Source of the DNA: an uncultured Acetatifactor sp.
GTDB taxonomy: Bacteria; Bacillota; Clostridia; Lachnospirales; Lachnospiraceae
Direction: 5' to 3'
Assembly: GCA_910577665.1 (NCBI GenBank)
Contig: CAJTOJ010000023.1
Location: 1 to 58,231, forward strand
DNA: 58,231 nt
The notes under the pieces were generated by a model, which had not been told where the DNA came from, did not search any database, and saw nothing but the letters and a program-made list of their open reading frames with translations. This document shows positions 47,525 through 56,729 of this stretch, piece by piece. A program made the position numbers and the translations under genes. Position 1 is the stretch's first letter, and each line of letters starts with the position of its first letter.

Positions 47525-50068
47525 ATGAATACAGTTATATCGTTGAATGGAATGTGGGAATGCACAGGGACGGAGCCTGGAGGCAGAAGGATCCAGGTGG
47601 CAGCTGCGGTTCCTGGATCTGTGCACACGGCCCTGGAGGAAGCGGGCCTGATACAGGATCTGTTTGTGGGAGATAATGCCGACAGGTATCAGTGGATCGG
47701 GCATGTTGCCTGGGAATTTGAGAGGACATTTGCCCTGGAGTGCGTGCAGGAGGATATGTGGATCTGCTTTGAGGGACTGGATGTGTATTGCGACATTTCA
47801 CTCAATGGTACGATGCTCGCCAGCACAGAAAATATGTTTCTTGCACATCGTTTCCGCGTGGGCAGTCTGCTTCGGAAAGGGAATAATGTGATCCGGGTGG
47901 TGTGCCGTCCGCCGGAGGAAGAAGTGATGGGGAATCCGGAGAGGAGTGCAGCCTTTGGCAACTGGACCAGGCTGTATACCAGGCGGATCCAGTGTACCTA
48001 CGGCTGGGACTGGGTGGAGCGGTTCGTGACCTGCGGCATTGTCAGGGATGTCTATCTGTATTGTGATGATCCCACAGAGCTGGAGGATGCCTATATTTAT
48101 ACGGACAGTATCGATGCATACAGTGCGCAGCTTAAGATGGAATTTCGTTTCCGGGCAGTAGGGCGCCATGCATGGCTGCGCATGGTGATAACGGATCCGG
48201 ATGGGTGCATGGTATATAGCGACAGTAAGCGGATTGTGGAGAAGCGGATGTATCAGACTGTGGATGTGGAAGCACCGCGCCTGTGGTATCCGAATGGCTA
48301 TGGGGAACAGAATCTGTACAGGATCCGCCTGGAAATCCTGGATGGGGAAGGAAACAGTTTCTCCGGCAGGGAGGCTGTGAAAATGCTTTCTTCCAGGGAG
48401 TATGCCTTTGGCATCCGCACGTTAAAAGTGCTACAGATGCAGGACAGGCCTAAAAGCGCTTTTTATGAGAAGTGCCTTGCGCTCCAGAGAGCTGTCTCCT
48501 TCTCACAGGAGATCATGGACTATGAGAGGAACACAGAGTTCTTTGGATTCGTGGTGCTGGTGAACCAGATCCCTATTCTGTGCAAAGGCGCCAACTGGGT
48601 GCCGTGCGAACCCTTCCGGTTCCAGGGAAATGGAGACAAGATCAGACATATTCTTTCCCTGGCGCAGAAGGCAGGCTTGAATATGCTGAGGATCTGGGGC
48701 GGGGGTGTGTTCGAGGAGGACGTTTTATATGAGGAATGCGACAGGCTGGGGATTCTGGTGACACAGGATTTTCTGATGGCCTGCGGGTCATATCCCTGTG
48801 AGGAAGCCTGGTTTCAAGAGCAGCTTGGGAAGGAAGCTCTGTTCGCAGTCAAAAAACTGAGGAACCATGCCTGTCTCGCATGGTGGAGCGGAGACAATGA
48901 GAATGCGGCAGGGGGAAGCGACAACCAGGAGGATTATGAGGGGCGCATCGGCGTCCGGGGCTTTATCCTGCCCATTGTGAAGGAATATGACCATACGAGG
49001 GAGATATTTCCCTCCAGCCCTTATGGAGGCGACCGGTATGCTTCCCTGACAAGCGGAACCACGCATCATACGCAGTTCATGGCGCCGAAATTCGTGGATG
49101 TGAGGACGAAGGATATGGAGGATTATGAGGCGTATTTTGACAGATACCTATCCCGCTTTGACAATGAGGAACCGGTCATGGGGGCGCCCTGTCTGGACAG
49201 CTTGAAGCGCTTTATGACCAAGGAGGAAATCTTTGGGGAGGACACCACCATGTGGCAGTATCACACCAGGAACAATCCGGCGGGAGAATTTCTGCGCGTA
49301 AGCATTTTCCAATACCATGAGATATTCGCACAGAAGATACTGGGGAACTTCAGGGATCCGCAGGACCGGCTGATGAAGCTACAGTATATCCAGTATGAGC
49401 TTGTGCGCAAGACCATGGAATTATACCGCAGGGAAAAATGGTTTAGTGCAGGGATAGTCTACTGGATGCTTGATGATGAGTGGCCTGCATCGGGCTGGGC
49501 CCTGATCGATTACTATGGGGTTCCGAAGGCGGGCTATTATGCCTTTGCCCAGACGGCGCAGCCGGTGATCGCCTCCGTAGTGAAGAAGGGGAACAGTTAC
49601 TGTGCCTTTGTGTGCAACGATGGGGTGAAAGAGGATAAGGGAATCCTGACGGTGACAGCAGAGGATTTTGCCGGCAAATCTCATGTCTGGACATGTGAAT
49701 TCGTATCCGAAGCAAATGTTTCCCGCGTGGTGCTGGAGATTCCGGAGGAAGAGATGGCGCTGTATGCGGACAGGACTTCTGTGCTGCTGTGCGACACAGT
49801 GAGCGGATCCGGCAGGCATCACACCAGATATTATTGCAGCAAGCCTGCAAATGTGACGTGGCCGGATGCCCGTGTCAGCATATTGGAGCAGACAGCAGGG
49901 CATGTTACCCTGGTGTCTGACGGGTATGTGCCGGCAGTGAGACTGGAAGGTGCCATTTTTGAGGATAACTATTTTGCGATGCAGAAGGGGGTGCCGAAGG
50001 TTGTGGGATATAAGAGAATGGAGTGGCAGGAAGAAGGACAGGTGCAGATAGAGGTTCTAAGGGGCTGA
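47525..50068 (+). CDS. GH2 beta-mannosidase, second copy
   Basis: 847 residues, cytoplasmic. LNGMWECTG start, FEGLDVYCDISLNG, YTRRIQCTYGWDWVERFVTCGI, then the barrel with KGANWVPCEPF, RIWGGGVFEEDVLYEECDRLGI and acid/base Glu459 in WWSGDNEN. The nucleophile segment is altered: instead of the usual SEFGxQG it reads RFDNEEPVMGAPCLDS, with Glu548 or Glu549 as candidates. The two GH2 enzymes share fold but little sequence, so they probably differ in linkage or chain length. AGGAAGGAG precedes the ATG after a long T-poor leader. Confidence 0.9.
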   Translation: MNTVISLNGMWECTGTEPGGRRIQVAAAVPGSVHTALEEAGLIQDLFVGDNADRYQWIGHVAWEFERTFALECVQEDMWICFEGLDVYCDISLNGTMLASTENMFLAHRFRVGSLLRKGNNVIRVVCRPPEEEVMGNPERSAAFGNWTRLYTRRIQCTYGWDWVERFVTCGIVRDVYLYCDDPTELEDAYIYTDSIDAYSAQLKMEFRFRAVGRHAWLRMVITDPDGCMVYSDSKRIVEKRMYQTVDVEAPRLWYPNGYGEQNLYRIRLEILDGEGNSFSGREAVKMLSSREYAFGIRTLKVLQMQDRPKSAFYEKCLALQRAVSFSQEIMDYERNTEFFGFVVLVNQIPILCKGANWVPCEPFRFQGNGDKIRHILSLAQKAGLNMLRIWGGGVFEEDVLYEECDRLGILVTQDFLMACGSYPCEEAWFQEQLGKEALFAVKKLRNHACLAWWSGDNENAAGGSDNQEDYEGRIGVRGFILPIVKEYDHTREIFPSSPYGGDRYASLTSGTTHHTQFMAPKFVDVRTKDMEDYEAYFDRYLSRFDNEEPVMGAPCLDSLKRFMTKEEIFGEDTTMWQYHTRNNPAGEFLRVSIFQYHEIFAQKILGNFRDPQDRLMKLQYIQYELVRKTMELYRREKWFSAGIVYWMLDDEWPASGWALIDYYGVPKAGYYAFAQTAQPVIASVVKKGNSYCAFVCNDGVKEDKGILTVTAEDFAGKSHVWTCEFVSEANVSRVVLEIPEEEMALYADRTSVLLCDTVSGSGRHHTRYYCSKPANVTWPDARVSILEQTAGHVTLVSDGYVPAVRLEGAIFEDNYFAMQKGVPKVVGYKRMEWQEEGQVQIEVLRG

Positions 50069-50071
50069 TCC

Positions 50072-50215
50072 GTGTACGTGTTCAAGTGGCGTGGGGATCA
50101 CTGGAAGGATGAGGAGATGGTCAGGCTGATCCGTGACGTGCCCAGGCGGCAGGGAGACTGGTATGCCCACAAGAGGGCGTGCAGCCCCCTCTTTAAGCAG
50201 GAACAGGAGAATTAA
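50072..50215 (+). CDS. Possible 47-residue small protein between GH2 and the MBL gene
   Basis: Open frame from GTG at 50072 to TAA at 50213-50215, one base before the next ATG. It reads VYVFKWRGDHWKDEEMV, then RLIRDVPRRQGDWYAHKRAC and SPLFKQEQEN: charged, aromatic and protein-like. It starts three bases after the GH2 stop, without a good ribosome site of its own, so it would rely on reinitiation. It contains hairpin motif R3. The part DWYA-KR-C is also readable at 44091-44115, but frameshifted there. It may be a leader peptide, a small protein or chance. Confidence 0.3.
   Translation: MYVFKWRGDHWKDEEMVRLIRDVPRRQGDWYAHKRACSPLFKQEQEN
50160..50198 (+). repeat. R3 hairpin motif, copy 2
   Basis: GGTATGCCCACAAGAGGG ... 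CCCCCTCTTTAAGC, matching 44099-44136. AAGAGGG and CCCTCTT form a 7-bp stem. Lies 19 bases before the MBL-fold gene. Confidence 0.6.
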
Positions 50216-50216
50216 G

Positions 50217-51098
50217 ATGAAAATAGTACAGATGCACAATTCCACAGATTCCCAGATGATGGGATATCTGTTGGTCACAAAGCAGGGAAGACTGATTGCG
50301 GTGGATGGCGGAACAGAGGGAGACACAGAGGCTTTTGTGGAACTGGTACATCATTTTGGGGGATATATTGATCTGTGGATCCTTACCCATCCCCACAGCG
50401 ATCATGCAGGAGTGTTCTGGAACCTGGTGGATGCTCCGGTGTCCATTGCAGTCAACTGCGTTTGCTACAGCCCGGCCCCGGCAGGCTTTGTGGCTGTTGA
50501 GGACTCTGGGAGGGAGGATATTCCCCGATTTCGGGAGGCTGTGAAGCGCTGTAGGTATCCTGTCAGGATCCTGGAGGCAGGGGACCGGTTTGTCTGGGAT
50601 CAGGTGGAGATAGAAATCCTGCGGGTGGCAGATCCCGGATGCAGGAAAGATTACGTCAACAATCTGTCCGTGGTGTTTAAAGTGACGGAGAAGCTACAGG
50701 GCAGTGGAAAACGGCATATGGCAGGAGGGACAGAACAGGCATTCTTTACCATGATTTTTCTGGGGGATCTGGGATGGACACAGGGCGATGAACTGCTGAA
50801 ATGCTGTGGCAGCCGGCCGGGGCTGCTGCGGGCGGACGCGGTGCAGATGGCGCATCATGGACAATGGGGAGTGGAAGAGAATGTATACCGCGCCATCGGG
50901 CCGAGATGGTGCTTCTGGCCCACGCCGGACTGGCTCTGGACCAATACGCCCAGAGGAGAAACGCCGGGTTCGGGATCCTGGAGAACCTTGGAGACACGTG
51001 AGTGGATGGAAGGGCTTCAGGCATGCTCTGTGACCAGTCTGGAGGAGCATGTGGTCTTTGACACCATGGACAAAACTGTCCGGAAGCTGGCGCTGTAG
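50217..51098 (+). CDS. Metallo-beta-lactamase-fold hydrolase
   Basis: 293 residues. The motif LTHPHSDHAG (His-x-His-x-Asp-His) near 60-69, Asp in FLGDLGW and AHHG near 225 supply a two-metal site of the metallo-beta-lactamase fold. Start MKIVQMHNSTDS with AGGAGAATTAAG. The family covers many hydrolases (ComEC-like, phosphodiesterases, lactonases), and no signal or membrane part is present. Position after the beta-mannosidase suggests action on a sugar lactone or phosphodiester, but this is only context. It is the last gene of the unit and faces the ROK repressor. Confidence 0.88.
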   Translation: MKIVQMHNSTDSQMMGYLLVTKQGRLIAVDGGTEGDTEAFVELVHHFGGYIDLWILTHPHSDHAGVFWNLVDAPVSIAVNCVCYSPAPAGFVAVEDSGREDIPRFREAVKRCRYPVRILEAGDRFVWDQVEIEILRVADPGCRKDYVNNLSVVFKVTEKLQGSGKRHMAGGTEQAFFTMIFLGDLGWTQGDELLKCCGSRPGLLRADAVQMAHHGQWGVEENVYRAIGPRWCFWPTPDWLWTNTPRGETPGSGSWRTLETREWMEGLQACSVTSLEEHVVFDTMDKTVRKLAL

Positions 51099-51156
51099 CT
51101 TCGGCTATTGCCGCAGGGGTGCTTTGCGTCAGGTCCCGCGAGACGGATATGTACAG

Positions 51157-52380
51157 TCAGTAGAGGTTCAGCTCTCCGCTGAAAAGCTTGTCTGTCACCA
51201 CGGCGATGGAACCGATCAGCGGTCCCTGGCCTCCGAAGGAGGATTTTGTGATCCGGATGGTATGTTCCGAGGCGGACAGGAGATTGGTGTTCAGCTTGGT
51301 GGCAAGGGTATCTTCTATAATAGAGGTACCTGCGGGGGCATCGTACCCCACAATAATGTGGCGGATATCCAGCATGTGGATGGTATTGCGCAGGGCGTAG
51401 GCCAGATAGCCGCAGAACTCATCCAGGGCTGCCATAGCCAGGAAATCCATGGCGGAGGCAGCCCGGATCATGTCATTCCAGCTATAGGGTTCCGGCATTC
51501 TTGCCATAAGGGTAGGGCCCTTGTAGATGGTTCGCAGCTCCCGGATGCGCTGGTTCATGGCTCCGGTATTGGCATAGAGTTCCAGGCATCCGTTGTTGCC
51601 ACAGGTGCAGGGCGGCCCTGCAAAATTGATGGAGGTATGTCCCAGTTCGCCGCCCTGGCCGTAATCCCCATCGTAGACATTGCCATGCAGGATATATCCG
51701 GCGCCGATTCCGTTCATGATATGCAGATAGAGCAGGTTCTCCAGGGATTGTGCCTGTGAGCCATAGAGCTTCTCTGCCAGGGCGCCGGCGCTGCTGTCGT
51801 GGATGATATAGGAAGGCAGCCCGGTATGCTCTGTCAGGATGGCCGGGAGGGCGAGATCCCGGATGCCCCAGAAATTGGTGGGGTTGGCCAGCTTCTGGCT
51901 GCGTGTGTCCACAGGACCTAAGGAAGAGATGCCGATAGCCAGGATCCGCCTGGCAGGCTGTCTCTCCTTTAGGTTTGTGTACAGGTTTACCAGTGTCTGG
52001 ATCAAGGTCTCTGTGTTCATATGGTCGTATTCATAGTCGATCTGATCCGTGATCTGCCCCTTTAGGTCGGCAAGAATGGCGCTGAACAGGTTACGCTTGA
52101 TAAGGATGCCCATGATAAGCGGGGAATTGGGAGACAGATCAAGGGTAATGGGCTTACGCCCCAGGGAAGAATCTGTCTCGCTGGCGGCAGAAGAATATTC
52201 CCGGATGATATCATTGGCGATCAGATCGGATACAATATTGCCCAGGGTAGTTTTGGTCAGATGCATACTCCTGGCGAGATTGGCCCGGGAGACGGATTTG
52301 CCGGTGCTGATAAGCTGCAGGGCCAGGGCGCGGTTCTTTTCTTTGATACCTGTCAGGTTAGTTCCGTGCTGTATGGGCAT
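51157..52380 (-). CDS. ROK-family transcriptional repressor (NagC/XylR type)
   Basis: 407 residues. N-terminal winged helix (~10-70: SVSRANLARSMHLTKTTLGNIVSDL), then a ROK domain with ISSLGPVDTRS, the IHDSSAGALAEKLYG sugar-site segment, NGIGAGYI, GELGHTSINFAG and the complete zinc motif CTCGNNGCLE. In ROK repressors the bound sugar or sugar phosphate lowers DNA affinity. Start MPIQHGTNL with GAAAGGA ten bases upstream; an ATG 13 codons earlier lacks a site. Its own promoter carries a relative of the 17-bp element seen at three other promoters of this locus, so it is the prime candidate for their regulator. Confidence 0.92.
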   Translation of the reverse strand: MPIQHGTNLTGIKEKNRALALQLISTGKSVSRANLARSMHLTKTTLGNIVSDLIANDIIREYSSAASETDSSLGRKPITLDLSPNSPLIMGILIKRNLFSAILADLKGQITDQIDYEYDHMNTETLIQTLVNLYTNLKERQPARRILAIGISSLGPVDTRSQKLANPTNFWGIRDLALPAILTEHTGLPSYIIHDSSAGALAEKLYGSQAQSLENLLYLHIMNGIGAGYILHGNVYDGDYGQGGELGHTSINFAGPPCTCGNNGCLELYANTGAMNQRIRELRTIYKGPTLMARMPEPYSWNDMIRAASAMDFLAMAALDEFCGYLAYALRNTIHMLDIRHIIVGYDAPAGTSIIEDTLATKLNTNLLSASEHTIRITKSSFGGQGPLIGSIAVVTDKLFSGELNLY

Positions 52381-52436
52381 AGGGTGTATCCTTTCTGTTT
52401 GTTTTAGGGTCGGACACAATACTATCTTTTACAAAC

Positions 52437-52485
52437 ATCATACAGAGAAGAAGCGTAAAAGTCAAGAAAGTAAATATAGTTTATC
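52437..52485 (-). promoter_or_regulatory. ROK repressor promoter with candidate operator
   Basis: On the minus strand TTGACT (52460-52465) and TATGAT (52437-52442) are 17 bp apart. AGTAAATATAGTTTATC (plus strand, 52469-52485) matches the 17-bp site of 47256 at 12 positions and lies three bases upstream of the -35 box. Suggests autoregulation. Confidence 0.5.
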
Positions 52486-54628
52486 AATTTTGTATGATAT
52501 AAGCAAGGGCCTCATAGGGTCTCAGCAGCACGGGGAGCGTCTGGAACTGTGCATGCAGACACCCTTCTATAGAGGTGACTTCCCCTGTGCCGGGGTTGGC
52601 CAGAAGGGCCAGCCCTTTTTCCGGAACCTGGAGTTTCCCCTTATAGATTCTGCTTCCCATATTGGTAAGGAAGACGATTCTGCTGTTATCTTCCAGGATG
52701 CGGGAGTGGGAGAGGATCTGGGTGGAGAGTACTTCCCCATCAATGACCTTGCCGCTTCCCTCCGCGCCGGTGAGCACACAGTCCAGGGAATCCGGCGTCA
52801 CCTGGCAGGGACGGTACAACCAAGGGATCTTCGTCTGGCCTGGGAGCGTATAGCCCTCGAAGTAGGCAAAGAACGGACTTTCCTGGCAGGTGTGCAGTAG
52901 CTGCCCGAATGCATCATTTTCCCCGTCCCGGCATATGGAGGGCAGGCATGTCATGCACAGGACGAAGATGCCCTCCCCGGTCATCTGTACCAGCTTTTGC
53001 ATGGTGGCCAGGCTAAGAACGCGGGCACCGGCCAGGATAACCGTGCTGTAGCACCGGTCGCGGTAACACAGGCTGCCCTGGCAGATGCTGGCTTCCAGGA
53101 TCAAGGCCTCATCCACGTAATCGTAATCGATCTGTCGCTCCAGGAGATCCCAGGAGATGCTGCGGAAAGAGGAATCTACCTGGACGGTTTCCGGGGAATG
53201 ATCCATGGCCCGTTCTCCGATCTGGGGAGTGTAGGCAGTCCAGATGGCTGCCTCCGGATAGAGCAGGGCCACATGGGAATCCCGGCTTCCCAGCCGCAGC
53301 AGATAGCCCAGCCTTGCAGTATAGAGATTCAGTGCCTTCTCCTCCTCCCTGGAATAGACGCTAAGATCGTAATAGCTGGTAAAATTGTTGATTCCCATGG
53401 CAAAGTGCCAGTTCACGGAAGCGCGTACCCAGTCGATGCCGATCTGCTTGTTTTCCATATAAGAGGTGTGGGCAGAAAATTCCGTGAACGCTTCATGCTC
53501 CCCGTTTATATCGGCAAAAGAGGCGATCAGCCGGGCAATGGGAAGCTTGTTTTCGCGTTCCATCAGTTTCTGGGGTTCACTGTCGAGCTGGTCAATACCA
53601 GGCCAGTCCATGCGCTTTAGGCATTTATAGAGAGAACCATAGTTGATCACATGGGCGGAAAGGCGTTCCTCCTCCAGCATATGGCCGGAAGATTTTGTGC
53701 CATGGGCATGGCACCATTCCTGGATGACGCCGAAATAGTTGGCGGCAACTCCTTCTCCCACGAATTCCCAGAAATCGCATCTGCGCCTGGGCACATCCGG
53801 CCCTCTTTTCGTGACTACGGCCATCACGGCCAGAGAGATGGGATAGCCGTACTTTTTCTGGAAGGCTTCTGGAAAAGTGCGGTGCCACGGAACAATGGGA
53901 TAGACCCCCTGGCGGATGTTCCAGGAGATCAGGGATGGCTCATCGGTAAAAAAGGCGCGTATACCATTGCCGAATGCGTCCCCCAGGATGGCGGCGTAGT
54001 GCTCATGGGTCATCTGTAGGAAGGTCTCCGTGGCTTTCCTGTCATTCAGGCTGATATATTTACGTGGTTCCGAATAACTCTCGGCGGCATGGGTGCCATC
54101 GAAGAGATGCCGGATGCTCATGGTGAACAGGTGGAAGCTCCCCTCCGGGATGTCCAGGTACAGGGTTTGGGCAGCATTCTGGCAGGAAGTGACGTCTATG
54201 GGTTCCCCGCCTTCCAGAGGCAGCAGCAGGGCGCAGTACAAAGTATCGCCGGGTACATCTGCCCGGAATTCGCATGGCCCGGTCAGGGTGCGCCAATATT
54301 CGTAGCAATAGAGTCCTTCGGCTTCCAGGCTGGGATCCGCTTCAATGACAGCGCCTCCTGCGGTGCCGGAAGGGTACCCGTTCTCATCATAGATCCAGAC
54401 ATGCATGCCGCGGGAGAGAAACGCCTGGAATCCTTTTTTCGTGGCCTCCCAGGCGGCTTTGTCCTTAGGAAAAGTGCGGGTATAGGGCAGGTTGCCCACG
54501 ACTCCGGCATAGCCGCGCTCCTGGTAGCTTCGTGCAGCCGCGTCCCCGTTTACTACGCCGCTGTGGATGATCTGGTAAATGCCATAGGAAGAGTCTGGCT
54601 GGCTGAAACACTGCTTATCAAATGACAT
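52484..54628 (-). CDS. GH106-like large glycoside hydrolase
   Basis: 714 residues, cytoplasmic. Likely a (beta/alpha)8 catalytic part with IYDENGYPSGTAGG (80-92), FFTDEPSLISW (226-236), SSGHMLEEERL and FTEFSAHTSYMENKQIGIDW, followed by beta domains. The DENGYPSG and TDEP signatures are those of the family that includes GH106 alpha-L-rhamnosidases and many uncharacterised relatives, so the substrate is unknown. Start MSFDKQCFSQ with AGGAGG nine bases upstream. The 3' end lies about 100 bp ahead of the repressor gene on the same strand. Its promoter carries the shared 17-bp site. Confidence 0.82.
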   Translation of the reverse strand: MSFDKQCFSQPDSSYGIYQIIHSGVVNGDAAARSYQERGYAGVVGNLPYTRTFPKDKAAWEATKKGFQAFLSRGMHVWIYDENGYPSGTAGGAVIEADPSLEAEGLYCYEYWRTLTGPCEFRADVPGDTLYCALLLPLEGGEPIDVTSCQNAAQTLYLDIPEGSFHLFTMSIRHLFDGTHAAESYSEPRKYISLNDRKATETFLQMTHEHYAAILGDAFGNGIRAFFTDEPSLISWNIRQGVYPIVPWHRTFPEAFQKKYGYPISLAVMAVVTKRGPDVPRRRCDFWEFVGEGVAANYFGVIQEWCHAHGTKSSGHMLEEERLSAHVINYGSLYKCLKRMDWPGIDQLDSEPQKLMERENKLPIARLIASFADINGEHEAFTEFSAHTSYMENKQIGIDWVRASVNWHFAMGINNFTSYYDLSVYSREEEKALNLYTARLGYLLRLGSRDSHVALLYPEAAIWTAYTPQIGERAMDHSPETVQVDSSFRSISWDLLERQIDYDYVDEALILEASICQGSLCYRDRCYSTVILAGARVLSLATMQKLVQMTGEGIFVLCMTCLPSICRDGENDAFGQLLHTCQESPFFAYFEGYTLPGQTKIPWLYRPCQVTPDSLDCVLTGAEGSGKVIDGEVLSTQILSHSRILEDNSRIVFLTNMGSRIYKGKLQVPEKGLALLANPGTGEVTSIEGCLHAQFQTLPVLLRPYEALAYIIQN

Positions 54629-54718
54629 ATAAGAATACCTCCTGTTCTGGTATGCTGCCACGCTGCAGGGCCTCTACCTGTGCCCGGACAGAGTGGATAT
54701 CCCACGGTTTCTAAGAAA

Positions 54719-54781
54719 AGAATACGGAAATAAAAAGCCCTTGTCAATAGAAAATGGCATAATTAATAAATAAATATTACT
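54719..54781 (-). promoter_or_regulatory. GH106-like gene promoter with ROK-type site
   Basis: On the minus strand TTGACA (54742-54747) and TATTCT (54719-54724) are 17 bp apart. AATAAATAAATATTACT (plus strand, 54765-54781) lies 17 bases upstream of the -35 box, one helical turn further than at the DMT promoter. Confidence 0.6.
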
Positions 54782-54894
54782 AATTTGGGGAATATATATG
54801 GCAAAAGGATAAAACGCTGACTATATAATATTAAATTGTGTGGAATAATGAAGCAGGATGACCAAATGGGCAGAAAGCAGTTTCTGATGAGGGA

Positions 54895-54955
54895 AGCTTT
54901 GCTCGTTTTGTGTGCATCACGTTGCTGTTTACGGCTATGCTATGAACCGTAACAA
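54895..54955 (+). repeat. R1 structured repeat, 3' remnant (copy E)
   Basis: Only the right half remains: GCTCGTTTTGTGTGCATCACGTTGCTG-type tail ending ACCGTAAC, closest to copies C1 and D. It lies in the divergent gap between the GH106-like and peptide-transporter genes. Confidence 0.6.
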
Positions 54956-54982
54956 AGGAATGGATTGTATCCAAGAAAAAAC

Positions 54983-55010
54983 TTGCAAACCATGTATTCT
55001 GTGGTAAAAT
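54983..55010 (+). promoter_or_regulatory. Promoter of the peptide-transporter operon
   Basis: TTGCAA (54983-54988) and TAAAAT (55005-55010), 16 bp apart, 54 bp before the binding-protein start. Confidence 0.55.
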
Positions 55011-55064
55011 GGGGAAGACAATAGAATAATGAGAGGAATCTGAATCGAAGAGGAGAAGAGCAGG

Positions 55065-56729
55065 ATGAAAACAAGTTTTCACGGGAAAAAGAAACTTTGC
55101 GGTTTCCTTTTTACGGCACTTCTGGCAATGGCTGTACTGGGCGGATGCGCAGACGGCACAGGAGAGTCTTCGGAGGATCATTCCTCGAAGGAGTCGGTGA
55201 CAGATTCCGCGGAAGCGGGATCTACTACGGCAGAGGTTTCCACTGAGGAGGATGCTTCCACAGATGCATCCCAGAATGTAGATGGGGACGGCCCGGTGTA
55301 TGGCGGCTCCGTGGTTGTAGGCATACAACAGGATATTGACAGTCTTGACCCTCACAAAGCAACGGCGGCAGGAACGAAGGAAATTTTATTCAACATTTTT
55401 GAAGGCTTGGTAAAGCCGGATGAAAACGGTAATCTGATCGGTGCAGTAGCCAGTGACTACACAGTCTCCGAGGATGGACTGAAGTATACGTTCACCTTGA
55501 GGGACAATGTGAAGTTTCACGGAGGCGCAGTTGTGACGGCTGAGGATGTGAAGTATTCCTTGGAGCGGGTGTCGGGTCTCTTGGACGGTACCCCTATGAT
55601 GTCCACTATGAGCACCATCCAGGCCGTGGATATTCTGGATGAAAAGACGGTCCAGGTGACGGTGGACAGCGCCAACACGGAGTTGATCTATAGCTTTGTG
55701 GCAGCCATCATTCCCGCAGGCAGCGGGGAGGATGCAGGTGCAACCCCCATCGGCACAGGGCCTTTTTCTTTTGTGTCCTATACACCCCAGGAGGGGATCG
55801 TGGTGGCGAAGAATCCGGAGTACTGGCAGGAGGGCCTTCCCTATCTGGACCAGGTGGAATTCAAGATAGTGGGAAGCGCTGACACAGCCCTTTTAGAGTT
55901 GCAGGGAGGATCCATTGACCTGTATGCCTATCTGACGGATTCCCAGGCCCAGGCCCTTGCAGACAGTTTCCAGATTGAAGCTTCGGCCTCCAATGTGGTA
56001 CAGGCGCTGTTTCTGAACAACACGGAGCAACCGTTGGATGATGTGCGGGTGCGGCAGGCCATATGCTATGCCCTGGACCGGGATGCCATCAATGACTTTG
56101 TAGGCGGTGGCAGGGGAACCTTGATCAGCTCCGCCATGCTTCCTACCCTAAAGGATTACTATGTGGACCTGAATGAGGTATATGGCACCGGGGCCAATGT
56201 GGAGAAGGCAAAAGAGCTGCTGGCAGATGCGGGGTTCCCGGACGGATTTGACCTGGAGATTACCATTCCGTCCAACTATCCGTTCCATATGCAGACCGGG
56301 GAAGTGGTGGTGGAACAGCTGAAGGCTGTGGGCATCAATGCCACCATCCAGGCTGTGGACTGGGACACCTGGCTGGAGGATGTGTACAAGGGAAGGCAGT
56401 ATCAGGCCACCATCAGCGGCATTACCTGTGACATGACGCCGGGCTATCTGCTGAACCGGTTCCAGACCGATTCTTCCAAGAATTTTATCAATTTCCAGAG
56501 CGAGGAGTATGATGAGGTCTACAAAAAGGCACAGGCGGCCCTGGATCTGACAGAGAAAGCTCAGCATTATGCCACCCTGCAGCAGATCCTGGTGGATCAG
56601 GCGGGGACAGCTTTCCTGCAGGTACCGGCCAATACCACAGCCATCAGCCCCGGGATTGCAGGGTATAAGTTCTATCCCATCTATGTACAGGATATGAGCA
56701 CGGTCTACCTGCGTGAGGGAGAACGTTAA
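55065..56729 (+). CDS. Oligopeptide/nickel-type ABC importer lipoprotein (SBP family 5)
   Basis: 554 residues. Lipobox VLGGC (Cys28), a Ser/Glu/Asp-rich linker (~30-80), then the family 5 binding fold: GGSVVVGIQQDIDSLDPHKA, LIGAVASDYTVSEDGLKYTFTLRDNVKFHGG, GTGPFSFVSYTPQEGIVVAKNPEYW, RQAICYALDRDAINDFV. Binds peptides, dipeptides or another small ligand outside the membrane. AGGAGAAGAGCAGG precedes the ATG. Two permease genes follow on the same strand; the ATPases must lie beyond the window. Confidence 0.94.
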   Translation: MKTSFHGKKKLCGFLFTALLAMAVLGGCADGTGESSEDHSSKESVTDSAEAGSTTAEVSTEEDASTDASQNVDGDGPVYGGSVVVGIQQDIDSLDPHKATAAGTKEILFNIFEGLVKPDENGNLIGAVASDYTVSEDGLKYTFTLRDNVKFHGGAVVTAEDVKYSLERVSGLLDGTPMMSTMSTIQAVDILDEKTVQVTVDSANTELIYSFVAAIIPAGSGEDAGATPIGTGPFSFVSYTPQEGIVVAKNPEYWQEGLPYLDQVEFKIVGSADTALLELQGGSIDLYAYLTDSQAQALADSFQIEASASNVVQALFLNNTEQPLDDVRVRQAICYALDRDAINDFVGGGRGTLISSAMLPTLKDYYVDLNEVYGTGANVEKAKELLADAGFPDGFDLEITIPSNYPFHMQTGEVVVEQLKAVGINATIQAVDWDTWLEDVYKGRQYQATISGITCDMTPGYLLNRFQTDSSKNFINFQSEEYDEVYKKAQAALDLTEKAQHYATLQQILVDQAGTAFLQVPANTTAISPGIAGYKFYPIYVQDMSTVYLREGER

